A stretch of 64,000 nucleotides of DNA, taken from Thuidium tamariscinum (taxonomy: Eukaryota > Streptophyta > Bryopsida > Hypnales > Thuidiaceae). A model generated the notes under the pieces. It did no database searches. It was not told the DNA's origin and saw nothing but the letters and a program-made list of their open reading frames with translations. This document shows, one piece after another, positions 15,248 through 25,919 of the stretch. Numbering within the stretch: the stretch's first letter is position 1; each line of letters opens with the position of its first letter. A program made the position numbers and the translations under genes. The stretch spans positions 10,850,001 through 10,914,000 of the forward strand of contig OX344753.2 of assembly GCA_947034885.2 (NCBI GenBank). Reading direction: 5' to 3'.

Positions 15248-17095
15248 CTTGTTTATTTGTACAATGTATCAATAATGAATGGCAATGCAACAAAACTTTA
15301 TGTTTAAGTGTATATACTACTACAAATTCAAGGACCAAAACAACAAAATTTCAACTAAAATCTATTGGTTTCATTTGATGTTTTAGATGCATTGTTTTAG
15401 ACAATAGTCAACTAATATTTGTTGTTTTGGTCAAATTAAAAAAATGTTTTTTTGGGCCCCAAATTACCCAATATTAGAAAAAATTTCAAATTTTCACTGC
15501 CTTGGGATTTTGGACAACCACACAACATGCCCTATCTTTTGTTGCCAATTTGGTTTGAACCCATGACCTCATGCCTAACAACCCAAGAACCACAACCAAT
15601 ACATTGACATTCAACTTTCATGTTTTCATGAGGAATTTTTTTCTTACTTATCCATTTACACTTCATTATTTTTAAACTCAACAAACTTTAGCAGCCATTT
15701 TGGAATAGTAAAATAACTTTCTTCTAAAAACTTTATACTAAAAAAAGTTGTCAAATCAAGCTGAATTTCAGCTTCAAAAATCCATTTGTGATTTTGAGCC
15801 TCAAATCAAAAGTTATAGCCAAAAATTAGAGAGGATGTTTCAAAATGTCAAAAAAATGTTCTTTGCCCCCACTCTCTGATTTTTATGCATAACTTTTAAC
15901 TAGAGGCTCAAAATCACAAACAGGTTTTTTGGATGTGAAATTTAGCTTTACGTGACAACATTTTTTAGTCCAAAGTAAAAAAAAAGTTATCTGCTATTCC
16001 AAAATGCCCACCAAAGTCAGCTAAATTAAAAAAGACTTTGAATTTTGAATGATTAAGTTAAAAAAAAAATCATGTTACTCAAAATTCCAATTGTGGTGTT
16101 TTTACTCCTACCATTAGAGAAAATATGAACTCTCTACAAGGCCGTCAAGGTTTGACATGCAAGTTTGTTATTGGAACTCTACTGAGCTACAAGAAGACGA
16201 AATCATTGACAAAGATGGGTTTCAGCTTGTGTGAATATCAGGAGCATTTGTCATTTTTCTTCTTTTTTAATTCCGGATTTGTTAGAGGAGTTATTTCAAA
16301 GCCACTCCAATATAGTTTCTTATCATTTGCAATTACTTTTGTCAGGAGAGATGATAAGCTCCTACTTTCATGGTTCACCTGGAAGCCACAACTTGAATAT
16401 GTGTTTCATTTTCTCTGCGATGAAATGCTCTGACAATTGCAAAATTGACATTAACAATAATAGGGGAAAAAACGTGTCAAGCAAAAATAAATGTTATCTC
16501 AAAGTCCCTCTAGCACTTCTTAGAAGTCTTATAGAGAGTCAATATTTTCTCAAATGATGCCTAAGGCACTAAATTTTGGTATCAACAATATTTCAAAGTT
16601 GAATTGAAAGTTATCAAGTTATTAATTTTAATGGTTCATTTTTCTTAAAATTCTTTTTGAAATCTAGATTTAGCATCAAAACACCATGTTTGAAAATGAA
16701 TGATTATGAATTTTCAATTTAATATTTTGTTCAAGGGTGTCTATTGCTAATCTTCATTTTCTAAAGGGTAATTAATTATTTGACATCAATTTCCCAATTT
16801 TGATCAACATAATGATAAAGGTAGAAGAACGATCTAAGATCTTCTAAAATCTCAAAAAATGTACTCCTCATTAAATTTAGTCTAAAGATTTCCAAAAATT
16901 TCTCAAAATTTCCCTAAGATTTCAAATTTTTTTCCAAAGATTCTAAAGAGATTCCAAATATTCTAAAAAGATTTTGAATTCAACAAAAACTTGTCCACTA
17001 TAGTTGATTAAATAACAATTAAGTGCCATATATGATTGCCTTGCAACTACAACCATTGTTATTAGCACTAGTCTTATTTATACATTGTTTTCAAA

Positions 17096-18069
17096 TTAAC
17101 TCCTATAGGATTTTGACTATGTTTCCACCAAAGTCACTCTAAAACTGTGATTTCTAATACAAATGCAATTTTTTTGAAAAAAAACATTTTTTTGATATAT
17201 TTAACCGTAGGGTCTTGTATTTAAGTGGTTTGAAAAGATGTAGAAAAAATTTCAAAAATTTTTACCATGTAGATTGCAAGATTTTAACATTTTAACTAGC
17301 AAAAATCCTTTTTTTTATCCTTGCAAAAACCCGGGCAACAACATTTCACAAGGTCACATTTGTATGAAAAAATACTCAAAATGATGGTCACTCTTTGAAT
17401 TCATTTTACAATGCAAGTTGGCTTTATGCTCCAAAAATTTTAGATCATTTGGAATTTTTTTAACAGATAGGAAAAAAATAGATAGTAGAAAGAAGTAGAA
17501 AATGCTTGAAAATACTAAATTGCTAACAATTTATTTATAAAAATGAAAAATGTCAATCCAAATGGTTAAAGTATTGCAATAAACAATCTTCACCCAATTT
17601 TTTAGTTTTTTTTTCAAAAATATTAAAAATTGAATTAAATAAATAATTTCAAACTTTTTTGTACATTAAAGATTCTATAACTACTTGCAAACTACCCCAA
17701 ACTAAAATTCCTCATAACTTTTGACTCATTTATTGAAATGGAATGATTCAAAGCTTTCCACAAAGATAAAAATCTAATAAACCAATTTTAAATTTTTATT
17801 TTTAGAAAAAGTAATTTTTGAAGAATTTTTTTTTGCTGCCCGTGCTGCCCAGACTCCCAGAGTGCTTGTAGTTTGAACAAAACAACATACCATGCCATAA
17901 GTTTTTAACCATGCAGCTAAAATTTATGAAAATTGTTGGGCCTTGAAGCTATTCCTTGGACACATGTTGTGTGAAAATTTCAAAGAAAAAAAATAAAAAC
18001 TCCATTTGTAATGAGTTGCCTCAAATCGTTATGTTGCCAAAAAATACAATTCAGGGCTTTAGGAGTTAA
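17096..18069. mobile_element. TTAA-flanked (piggyBac-like) element, family 3, copy 1
   Basis: About 974 bp, from TTAACTCCTATAGG (17096) to CTTTAGGAGTTAA (18066-18069). It shares its internal order with the copies at 23083-24044 and 34410-35339: a TAACCGTAGGGTCTTGTA-like motif near the left, then AAACTACCCC, AAATGGAATGATTCAAAGC, CTGCCC, AAAATTGTTGGGCCTT and TGTGTGAAAATTT. No open frame spans it. The right half of this sequence also forms the giant hairpin at 18676-19422. Confidence 0.7.
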
Positions 18070-18070
18070 G

Positions 18071-18344
18071 CATTAGGGGATTTTTGAGGCCATTAGAAGA
18101 CTGCGAGTTCCCAAACTGCAGGAACGCAGTTTCTGTTGCATGAATAGGAATCCTACATGGTTGAAAGAGTGCCACGTTATTAAAAAAATTTGGGCTCTTT
18201 TTAATATTTTAGGACCCCCCAATTTTTATTTTTATTTTTATTTTTTTGGAAAAATGCTTGCCTAACAGCGGCCAACAGTTATGGGAACAGTTCTGGGGAA
18301 TAGCCCTGAAACGGCCCTTTGGAGGCCTCAAATTCCCTCTAATG
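18071..18344. mobile_element. Foldback MITE, CATTAG family, copy 3
   Basis: Left end CATTAGGGGATTTTTGAGGC; right read inward CATTAGAGGGAATTTGAGGC. The interior has a second inverted pair around TTCCCAAACTGCAGGAACG and the phrase GGACCCCCCAATTTTTA, which is shared inverted with 31375-31663 (TTGGGGGTCC). It begins one base after the TTAA that closes the preceding element. Confidence 0.75.
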
Positions 18345-18675
18345 TCATAGAATAAAATGTATAGATTACCAGAATGTAATAGACTTCAAATCTAGTATAA
18401 ATGTGAGCTATTCTCTAACATAGTTGTCAATATAGACAAGTTTAAGCTTCATAAAATTCACTATATTGATTAAAAGTTGCAAAACATCTAAATTTGACTA
18501 GGAAATAATTTCAACTATGAATTGATTATTGTTTCTAGTCAAAATGTTGAAGGAATGTCTTTCTTTGTGCATTATCTCTACAATACCATTTTTAGGAATT
18601 TCCACATTAGCTACTAGAAGCCACATATTATAAAAATCATAAAAGATAGAGTTATGCTTCATGGCAATTTAGAAG

Positions 18676-19422
18676 TTAACCCCTAAATGCCTAAGCTGCG
18701 TTTTTTGGCATTATAATTTTTTTGGGCAGCTCATTACGAATGGAGTTTTTATTTTTTTTCTTTGAAATTTTCACACAACATGTGTCCGAGGAGTAGCTTC
18801 AAGGCCCAACAATTTTTGTAACTTTTGACTTTGTGGTTAAGAAGCTATGGCATGATATGTCATTTTGTTTGAAGTGAGGGCAGCCCGGGCAGCTGAAAAA
18901 ACTTCTTTAAAAAAACTTTTTTTTCAAAAGTGAAATTTCAAATTGATTCTTTAGGTTTTTACAGACATGGGAAGCTTTGGATAATTCCATTTGGATTCAT
19001 GAGTCAAAAGTTATGAAGAATTTTAGTTTGTGGGTAGGTATGGAATTCGAAAACTCCATACCTACCCACAAACTAAAATTCCTCATAACTTTTGACTTGT
19101 GAATCCAAATGGAATGATCCAAAGCTTCCCATGTCTGTAAAAACCTAAAGAATCAATTTGAAATTTCACTTTTGAAAAAAAAGTTTTTTAAAGAAGTTTT
19201 TTCAGCTGCCCGGGCTGCCCTCACTTCAAACAAAATGACATATCATGCCATAACTTCTTAACCACAAAGTCAAAAATTACGAAAATTGTTGGGTCTTAAA
19301 GCTACTCCTTGGACACATGTTGTGTGAAAATTTCAAAGAAAAAAAATAAAAACTCCATTCGTAGTAAGTTGCCCCAAAAAATTATAATGCCAAAAAACGC
19401 AGCTGAGACATTTAGGGGTTAA
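18676..19422. repeat. Giant near-perfect hairpin made of two head-to-head half elements, TTAA ends
   Basis: Two arms of about 365 bp, nearly identical in inverted orientation, meet at a short loop near 19045 (CATACCTACCCAC on the right, GTGGGTAGGTATG on the left). The outer ends are TTAACCCCTAAATG and CATTTAGGGGTTAA, so the whole 747 bp has the TTAA plus CCCCT termini of the piggyBac-like elements. Each arm corresponds to the right half of family 3. It looks like a transposon rearranged into a long inverted repeat; a transcript would be almost fully double stranded. Confidence 0.8.
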
Positions 19423-20259
19423 GTACACCTATTATTTGAAGTTTATTTATCTTTGATTTTAGAGTATATTCTTTTATAGGAATGAAGGTTCAAAAATTGC
19501 TTACAACCTATGAATTTAGATTCCAAAGGGAAACTTTGAATAAAATGAGTCCAAACAACAAGTCTAAAATGGTAGCCAACTAATGGCCTATTATGCTCTT
19601 ATAGACCACAGTGAATATTTTCTTTATGTTTTAAAATAAACTATGTGATATTTTGAAGATGCCTAATCTGCCAACTATTGGATGTGAAAATTTAGTAATA
19701 AATTGCTATTCTTATATGAAATGCAACTTGAACTAAAGACTATCATTATTTCAAAGCAAAATATGGTACTAAAAATACAATAAAATCTCTATATTTCTAG
19801 AAACAAATATATATTCCAAAAAAGTTTCAAATATGAAACTTCAACTTATAAAGGGCAATATTAAACTTCTATAGTATTTTCTTCAAAAATTTGGATAGGT
19901 TTATATGAAGTAAAAACTTGGAATGGATGAAAGCCAATGTTTAGGATTATTAGTAAAGACATAAGCCAATGTAGGCTTCCTATTCCTAGAAAGGATCCAA
20001 TTTCTTGTTTTTTTGGACCTAAACTTAGTAATCTTGCAATCTATATGGTCAAATAGAATAAAATTTTCATATATTCCTTTAAAGACGGAGTACAATTTAG
20101 CATGGTTGTCATTGAATAGAATAGTTTTATTTTTCAATTTTTCTTGATGCATTAGAGAGTGGTAGCTAGGAACATTTATGTGTAAATCACAATTAAGGAA
20201 TTGTAGGATTTACATTGTAATCTAAATCCACCCACAACAATCTCAAACTTTTTCCTCAC

Positions 20260-20498
20260 CGGCAACGATGCTAGTGTGTTAGCATGAACATGCGAGCATG
20301 TGAGCTTCTAGTATATATAAGTAGATATACTACCACCTTTGAAGGTGTTTATAGTAAAAAGACGTATAATATAGATACCTACAATGTAAATATACTCTTA
20401 TCATAAAAGGTTTCTATAGTATAAGCACCTATATTATAGGTGCATGATCTTTGAGGCTCATAAGCTCACACTTCTATACTCACATACTAGCAACCCTC
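20260..20498. mobile_element. Mutator-like MITE, copy 2
   Basis: 239 bp, flanked by the 9-bp direct repeat TTTCCTCAC (20251-20259 and 20499-20507). It has the same inverted ends (GATGCTAGTGTGTTAGCATG / GTTGCTAGTATGTGAG) and interior (GTATATATAAGTAGATAT, TTGAAGGTGTTTATA) as copy 1. Confidence 0.8.
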
Positions 20499-20714
20499 TT
20501 TCCTCACTTGTCAAACTCTTTTGTGGTCTAACTTAATTTAGGTGATGTAAACAAGGGCAATTTAGAGGGAAAGGTATATTTACATTTTACACCTAGTGTT
20601 TGCTAACATCAATTATAAAATCATAATATCTTTGACAAGGACATAAAGGTGCTATTTTAAAGGAACATTTGTTTTGAGTTGGTTTGGCATTGGTATGGCA
20701 TAATTAGGGTCATC

Positions 20715-22390
20715 TTAACCCCTCATTGCCAAAAGTCCAATTGTGCCTAAAAATTTCTTGCTTTTCAAGCTTTATTTGTCTATATGCCACTAAAATATAA
20801 AGATTTTAACCGTACAATCTTCTAGTGTGCATCTTGAAAATGACTTAGATCAAATTTGGAGTCATTTGATTGTATAGATTGAAAGATTATTGTGTTTTAG
20901 TGTTGAAAATAGATGTTGAAATTTTCCTAAAAACACATGTAGAGGTCAAATTTGATTTCTAAACCTATTTGAATGTAAAAGCTTTAAACTAAAAAGTGTT
21001 TCAAAATCAACTTATAAAGACATTGGTGAAAAAAATGTCATTCAATTAATTCATTGTGTTTGCAAAATGACTTAGAAATTTCACAGAAATAGCAAAAAAG
21101 GGTGCAAAAAACATAACAATAGTTGGACCTCCTTTTAGGGTCATTGCAAGAAACACCGGTCCTATTTCACGTCACACCGCGAACCACTTTTTTGTTTTCC
21201 ACTATAACTTTTGGAGATTAAGTCCAATGAACATGAAATTTTTATTGAACATACCTAACTTGAAGTTTATTAGATTCTTTATTTTTCAGAAATTAAAAAA
21301 AATCATTTTATATTTAAAAAACATTTTCGTTGAGCTGTCACATAAATACGTTGATGGTTACCATTACGTTCGCAGTGTCTAAATTTAATGATTTGAAGAA
21401 GAAACTTTCATGGTCTATTTGCATAGGTGTAAAACCTATGAATTCCAAAAAGAAAATCTAAAAATATGTTTTTTTATGTCCTCCACATGAGTACAATTTT
21501 TTTTCCGTGGCACGCAATTTTTGAACATTGATGATGGTTCTAAGATCGTTCTTTTGGTCAAATCTCATCAAAATCAACTTTCCTCAAATGGCCAATTTTT
21601 AGTTTTTCTTAAAATTGATTTTCCTATTTTTTACAAATTAAAATGTGGAAGTACTCATTTTCATGAGATTTTGCACTTTTCTGGATTTCCTACTTAGAGA
21701 TTTTTCCTATGCCTTTCCTTTCTAGGGTACCTTCTTCTTAAAGGTTTATACATGAAACATATTTTCACTTTTTTTAAAACTTGTTTTTCTAATTTTAAAG
21801 TACTCCCGGAAAAAAAAAATACTATTGAAAACGCTACGTTTTTTGCACGGTGTTTCTTGCAATGACCCTCTACTAAAATGCTTCTTAGTCACTCATAACT
21901 TTTTGGATTGATATGAAATTTCAGCCACACAAAGAAAACTAAAATGTACAACTTTTCCCCAAAAAATGATTAGAAATAGACTATATATGAAGAAGAAACA
22001 AGCCTTTAAAGTTTATTGTAATCCAAAAATCATTGTATTTTGAACTTTGAATTGCTCCCTAACATTCAAAACAACTTGCATTGCCATGAAAATTTGACCA
22101 CAATAACTAGATTTCTATAGAAATATAACACAATAAATTTGATTGAAAACAAACATTGGATGAAGGAGATACAAGCTTTTGAAGTTGTAGCCATCAACTT
22201 TAGTATGGTGAACTCAAATTGAACCTACTAACTTTAATTGGCTCACAAAGTATCTTTACATTTTGGATAGATCTAAAAATTTACCATGCAAATTAGACTA
22301 GTGTGTGCAACTTTTCCAACAAGTTTTATTGAATTTGGACATTGGATGCAAAAATTATAGCACTTTGAATTGGATTGCTAGACTTTGAGG
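20715..22390. mobile_element. TTAA (piggyBac-like) element, family 4, interrupted by another element
   Basis: Starts TTAACCCCTCATTGCC. Its outer parts (20715-21136 and 21870 to about 22390) align in reverse complement with the intact 928-bp element at 48461-49388; motifs such as CTCTACTAAAATGCTTCTTAG and ATTGAACTCAAATT-type sequence are shared. The right end is decayed, with no TTAA left. A 733-bp foreign element sits inside (listed separately). Removing it leaves about 940 bp, the expected length. Confidence 0.65.
21137..21869. mobile_element. 733-bp DNA transposon with 22-bp perfect inverted ends, nested in a TTAA element
   Basis: Begins AGGGTCATTGCAAGAAACAC and ends with the exact reverse complement of its first 22 bases. 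The related empty copy at 48461-49388 reads straight through the insertion point (reverse complement ACCTCC then CTCTACTAAAATG), which shows this block was inserted. A clear target duplication is not visible; left of the element there are four T that the empty site lacks. No long open frame. A diverged single end (AGGGTGATTGCAAGAAATAC) occurs at 61174, so the family is repeated. The superfamily is unresolved. Confidence 0.7.
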
Positions 22391-23082
22391 ATACTTTTCG
22401 TCCACTTCCATGATGAGGAGTACTACCACAACAATGTTCTTCATAGAGGATACCTTTTCCTCTCTAGAGTTCTCATTGTACATTATGAAGAATAAAGTAA
22501 GCTTCAATATCAATGTCATTTGACCACTTGTTATAAAAAAATAAAAATTGGTTGCAAAATGAAGGGAATGCTTCATTCACATTTGTAGGAATGAAGGATA
22601 GAGAAGTTGTTTTTATAATCAAATCCATTTTTGGTCACGAATCTCCAAAGGGTATGGGAAAATATGAAGATGAGAGTTTGACAGTTCATTGTCAAAATAT
22701 AAAAATTATGTATGAATTGGAAGTTGAAACCTCATTTAGGCATAGTGAAATATTTTTTTTCAAAAACTTTGAACTATAAAAATTTTGTAAATTAATCTAA
22801 CATCCATTTCCAAATTTTTTTTCTAAATTTGAGCCTCCAATCAAAATATATGCACAAAGTTTAAAGTAGATGTTTGAAAATGTCAAAGAAAATGTCCATT
22901 CCAACCCTCTCTAAAGTTTGTCTAAAACATTTTATTGGAGGCTTTCAAAATCAAAAAAAGAATTTGAAGATGAATTTAAACTTGATGTCCCAATTTTTCT
23001 TAGTCCAAAGTTTAAAAATTATTATTATTCCAATATGCTTAAATTAGGGTTAAAATTTTAATTCAAATGCAATTCCTACTTT

Positions 23083-24044
23083 TGACTAAACTCCTAAAGT
23101 TTTTTACCATGTTTTCACCAAAAACACTCCAAAATTGCCATATCTAGCACACATGCAAAATTTTAGTTATGAAATAATTTTTGATACATGTAACTATAGA
23201 ATCTGTATTCATACATTTTAAGAAGATGAGGAAAAATTTCAAAAATTTCAGCCATGTAGCTTGTAAGATACTAGTGTTTGAATTGACAAATATCTTTTTT
23301 TTAAATTTGAAAAAAATAGACAACTACACTTTAGATGGTCACATTTGCATGAAAAAATGCCTAAATTGGTGGTTATTCCTTAGATTCATTTTTCAAAACA
23401 AGTTGGCTATGTGCTTGGAAATTTTTAGATCATTTTGAGTTGTACAACAAATAGGGGAAAAATAATAAATAGAAAGAAATAGAGAATGATTCAAAATACC
23501 AAATTATAAACAAATTCTTTATCGAGTTGAAAAATACCAATCCTAGAGGTTAAAATGTTGTAAGAAACAACCTAAATCTAAACCTTATTTTTCTATTTTT
23601 TAATTCCAAAATATTAAATGTTGAATAAAATAAAGGATTTCAAACTTTTTTTAGACTAGAGAGTCTTTAATAACTCACAAACTACCCCAAACTAAACTGA
23701 CTTGTCTTAAGTTCTGACTGATTTATCAAAATAGAATGATTTAAATCTTTCTACTTAGATATAAATCTAAAAAAACAATTTCAAATTTTTATTTTTTAGA
23801 AAAGTCATTTTTCAAGAAGTTATTTTTTTGCTTAAGTTGCTTGTTGAGCAATGAAACTACTTACCATACATGAGACCGTACAATAACTTTTTAACCATGA
23901 AGTCAAAATTTATGAAAATTGTTGGGCCTTAAAGCTACTTCTCTAGTATATGTGTAAAAATTTTAAAGAAAAAAATTCCATCTACAGTGAACTACTTGAA
24001 ATTGCTATATTGCCAAAAAACCTAGTTTAGATTCTAGGGGTTAA
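23083..24044. mobile_element. TTAA (piggyBac-like) element, family 3, copy 2 (decayed)
   Basis: The left end is mutated to CTAAACTCCTAAAG; the right end is ATTCTAGGGGTTAA (TTAA 24041-24044). Internal motif order is as in 17096-18069, including ACTACCCCAAACTAAA, AGAATGATTTAAATC and AAAATTGTTGGGCCTTAAAG. More diverged than the other copies. Confidence 0.6.
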
Positions 24045-24893
24045 TTATAATCAATAAAGCCCTACTAATTTAAAATTACATAACCCAAATGGTTTGTTTT
24101 GAACCTACTACCCTATATGACTATAAATAGTTTCTCTTTAAAATTCCAAATACAAACAATGAATGGCTTTTGAAGCAAGTGAGATAGATCATTGAATTAA
24201 TGTTGGCAATTTTGTACTTGCCCGTACCTCCTTGCATTACAAAAGACCAATGTTTGTACCCAAAAATCTACAAAATTCAAAGATTCAAACTTATGTGACA
24301 ACCACCTATAAATAAATGTCAAAGAATGATGAATAGTTGTAAACTTTCCTTTAGTAACACAACTTGTAACCTTTGCTAGCTTTGCAACCACATAGGTTTG
24401 GCGCTTACGAAGGAATGATAAAGTAGAGAAACCTAAAAGTAACACTTATTCACAACTTATACACATCTTGAGGGAAGCTACAAAATAAGACAATGTGCGC
24501 TTAATATTAAATGGTTAAGGAAACCAACAAAATTGGTTTCATATTTTTGTATGCTTGTATGAATATAATACAAATTTGTAAAAACAATTGTATAGATGCA
24601 TCTACTGTGGAGAATACACTGATACACAAGTGATCCCCAAGCATCCAAATACAACAAATCCTAAGCTTACATCACTCGCAAGAGATTGGCGAACATGGAA
24701 TTCACCCTCATCATCATAATAACTTCCTATACCTTCCCTATCAACTTTGAATTTACTTGAATGTTACTTTAGGGTTTATTTTAGGTGTCATTAAACAAAC
24801 CCTAGTACATTTGTGTGCTTTTACTTCAGTCAAATCTCCTACCAAAATAATTGCGTACCATCATTCCAAAGAACACTTCTTAAGGGCAGGTTT

Positions 24894-25033
24894 GTACTGA
24901 AAAACTTAAGTTGGATCCCAAAAAAATGGAGTATTATGATTGGAAGATAGCTATGAAACCAACCCAAAGTTCCAATCAAAACGCTTCAATTGTTTGGGAT
25001 CCAACCCCAATTTTTTTGGTGTCAACAGGACCC
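24894..25033. mobile_element. Tourist-like (PIF/Harbinger) MITE, copy 1
   Basis: A 140-bp foldback with TAA immediately left (24891-24893) and a mutated AAA right. Ends are GGGCAGGTTTGTACTG and, read inward, GGGTCCTGTTGACACC. It shares the interior TTGGGTT...TTCCAATCAAAAC with the cleaner copy at 37356-37508. It lies about 230 bp upstream of the H2B TATA box and so could form part of the distal promoter. Confidence 0.65.
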
Positions 25034-25175
25034 AAATTTTTCAGGGGTGGAGGACATAATCCGGTTTTTGAAAGTGGCTGGCCGTCCCGCCAATTTACGA
25101 ACTCCCCTCTCCTTCTCCTCTTCGAAGTGCTCGGGCGGGAAGAGGCACTGGCGCCAAGCTCGGTTTCGAAATCCC

Positions 25176-25199
25176 ACCGTCCGATCCAGATCGGACGGT
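25176..25199. promoter_or_regulatory. Perfect palindrome in the H2B promoter
   Basis: Two 11-bp arms, ACCGTCCGATC and its exact reverse complement, separated by CA, 64 bp upstream of the TATA box. It is GC-rich and lies in a GC-rich island with a CCAAT motif (reverse ATTGG near 25238). A dyad of this kind suggests a dimeric factor site. It is not the standard plant histone octamer (CGCGGATC). Confidence 0.5.
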
Positions 25200-25262
25200 C
25201 CAAACCGTCAATCCTCGGTAGGAAAATCGAGCCCGCCCATTGGCTCTGGTCGGAACCCCAGG

Positions 25263-25268
25263 TATAAA
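25263..25268 (+). promoter_or_regulatory. TATA box of histone H2B
   Basis: TATAAA located 118 bp before the H2B start codon. It predicts transcription starting around 25293-25298 and a leader of about 90 nt. A GCCCATTGGCT motif (inverted CCAAT) lies about 25 bp upstream. Confidence 0.7.
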
Positions 25269-25385
25269 GCATTTTGGACCGTCCTCTTCATCACAGTTCT
25301 CACACGCCATTCACAGCCTCGTTCGCAATTGTCGAATCCTCTTCGTTTTCTCTTTGTATTTCTCGTTCGATTTTCAGTTGCTGCA

Positions 25386-25919
25386 ATGGCGCCCAAGGTT
25401 GCAGAGGAGCAGAAGGCCGGCAAGTCCAAGGCCGAGAAGAAGCCCGTGGTGAAGAAGGCGGAGAAGAAGATCAAGGCCGACACCAAGGGCGACGCGAAGA
25501 AGAAGCGCTCGAAGAAGAGCGTAGAGACATACAAGATTTACATTTACAAGGTGTTGAAGCAGGTACGTTGCTGTGGTTTGGTATCTTTTCTTTGGTGTTT
25601 TGTGATTTTGGAAGTTGGCTTAGTGGTGTGTTTGAAATAGGGAAGGGGAACGGATTTTTCTAACGGCCTTTTTTTTCTGGAGCAGGTGCATCCTGATACT
25701 GGTATCTCATCGAAGGCGATGGGAATTATGAACTCGTTCATCAACGACATCTTCGAGAAGCTTGCGCAGGAGGCCGCTCGTTTGGCGCGCTACAACAAGA
25801 AGCCGACAATCACCAGCCGCGAGATCCAGACTGCAGTGCGTCTGATCTTGCCTGGCGAGTTGGCGAAGCACGCGGTGTCTGAAGGGACAAAGGCGGTGAC
25901 GAAGTTCACGAGTGCGTGA
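25386..25919 (+). CDS. Histone H2B (one intron)
   Basis: Core histone that pairs with H2A in the nucleosome. Exon 1 is 25386-25562 and exon 2 is 25686-25919, giving 136 aa. The Lys-rich N-terminal tail ([15 protein letters not shown]..., residues 1-45) carries several AEKK repeats. The fold starts at [19 protein letters not shown] and continues through [20 protein letters not shown] and [20 protein letters not shown]. The C-terminus [12 protein letters not shown] is the conserved ubiquitination-site helix (Lys of GTKAVTK). The 123-bp intron (donor CAG|GTACG, acceptor GAGCAG|GTG) falls in phase 0 after the Gln of VLKQ. In many plants the major H2B genes are intronless, so the intron is notable. 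The gene sits in a GC-rich island with its own TATA box. Confidence 0.97.

Larger units (their letters stand above)
5771..24890. other. 19-kb AT-rich intergenic region dominated by small DNA transposon remnants
   Basis: No gene could be supported here. All open frames are short, AT-driven and unlike any family I know. Structured content is listed separately: a CACTA-like foldback, two TA-flanked MITEs, two Mutator-like MITEs, several TTAA-flanked elements, three copies of a foldback family and a 733-bp element with 22-bp inverted ends. Sequence between these is plain AT-rich DNA or repeats too decayed to delimit. For example, 6060-6330, 12020-12290 and 30720-30960 share motifs around CCAAATTGCA and TTTGGAGCA. 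Confidence 0.7.

Noticed and set aside
24990-25640. Long plus-strand frame running from the promoter into H2B in another start context
   Set aside because: It includes TATA box and leader and reads through the intron; the conserved H2B start is the ATG at 25386.
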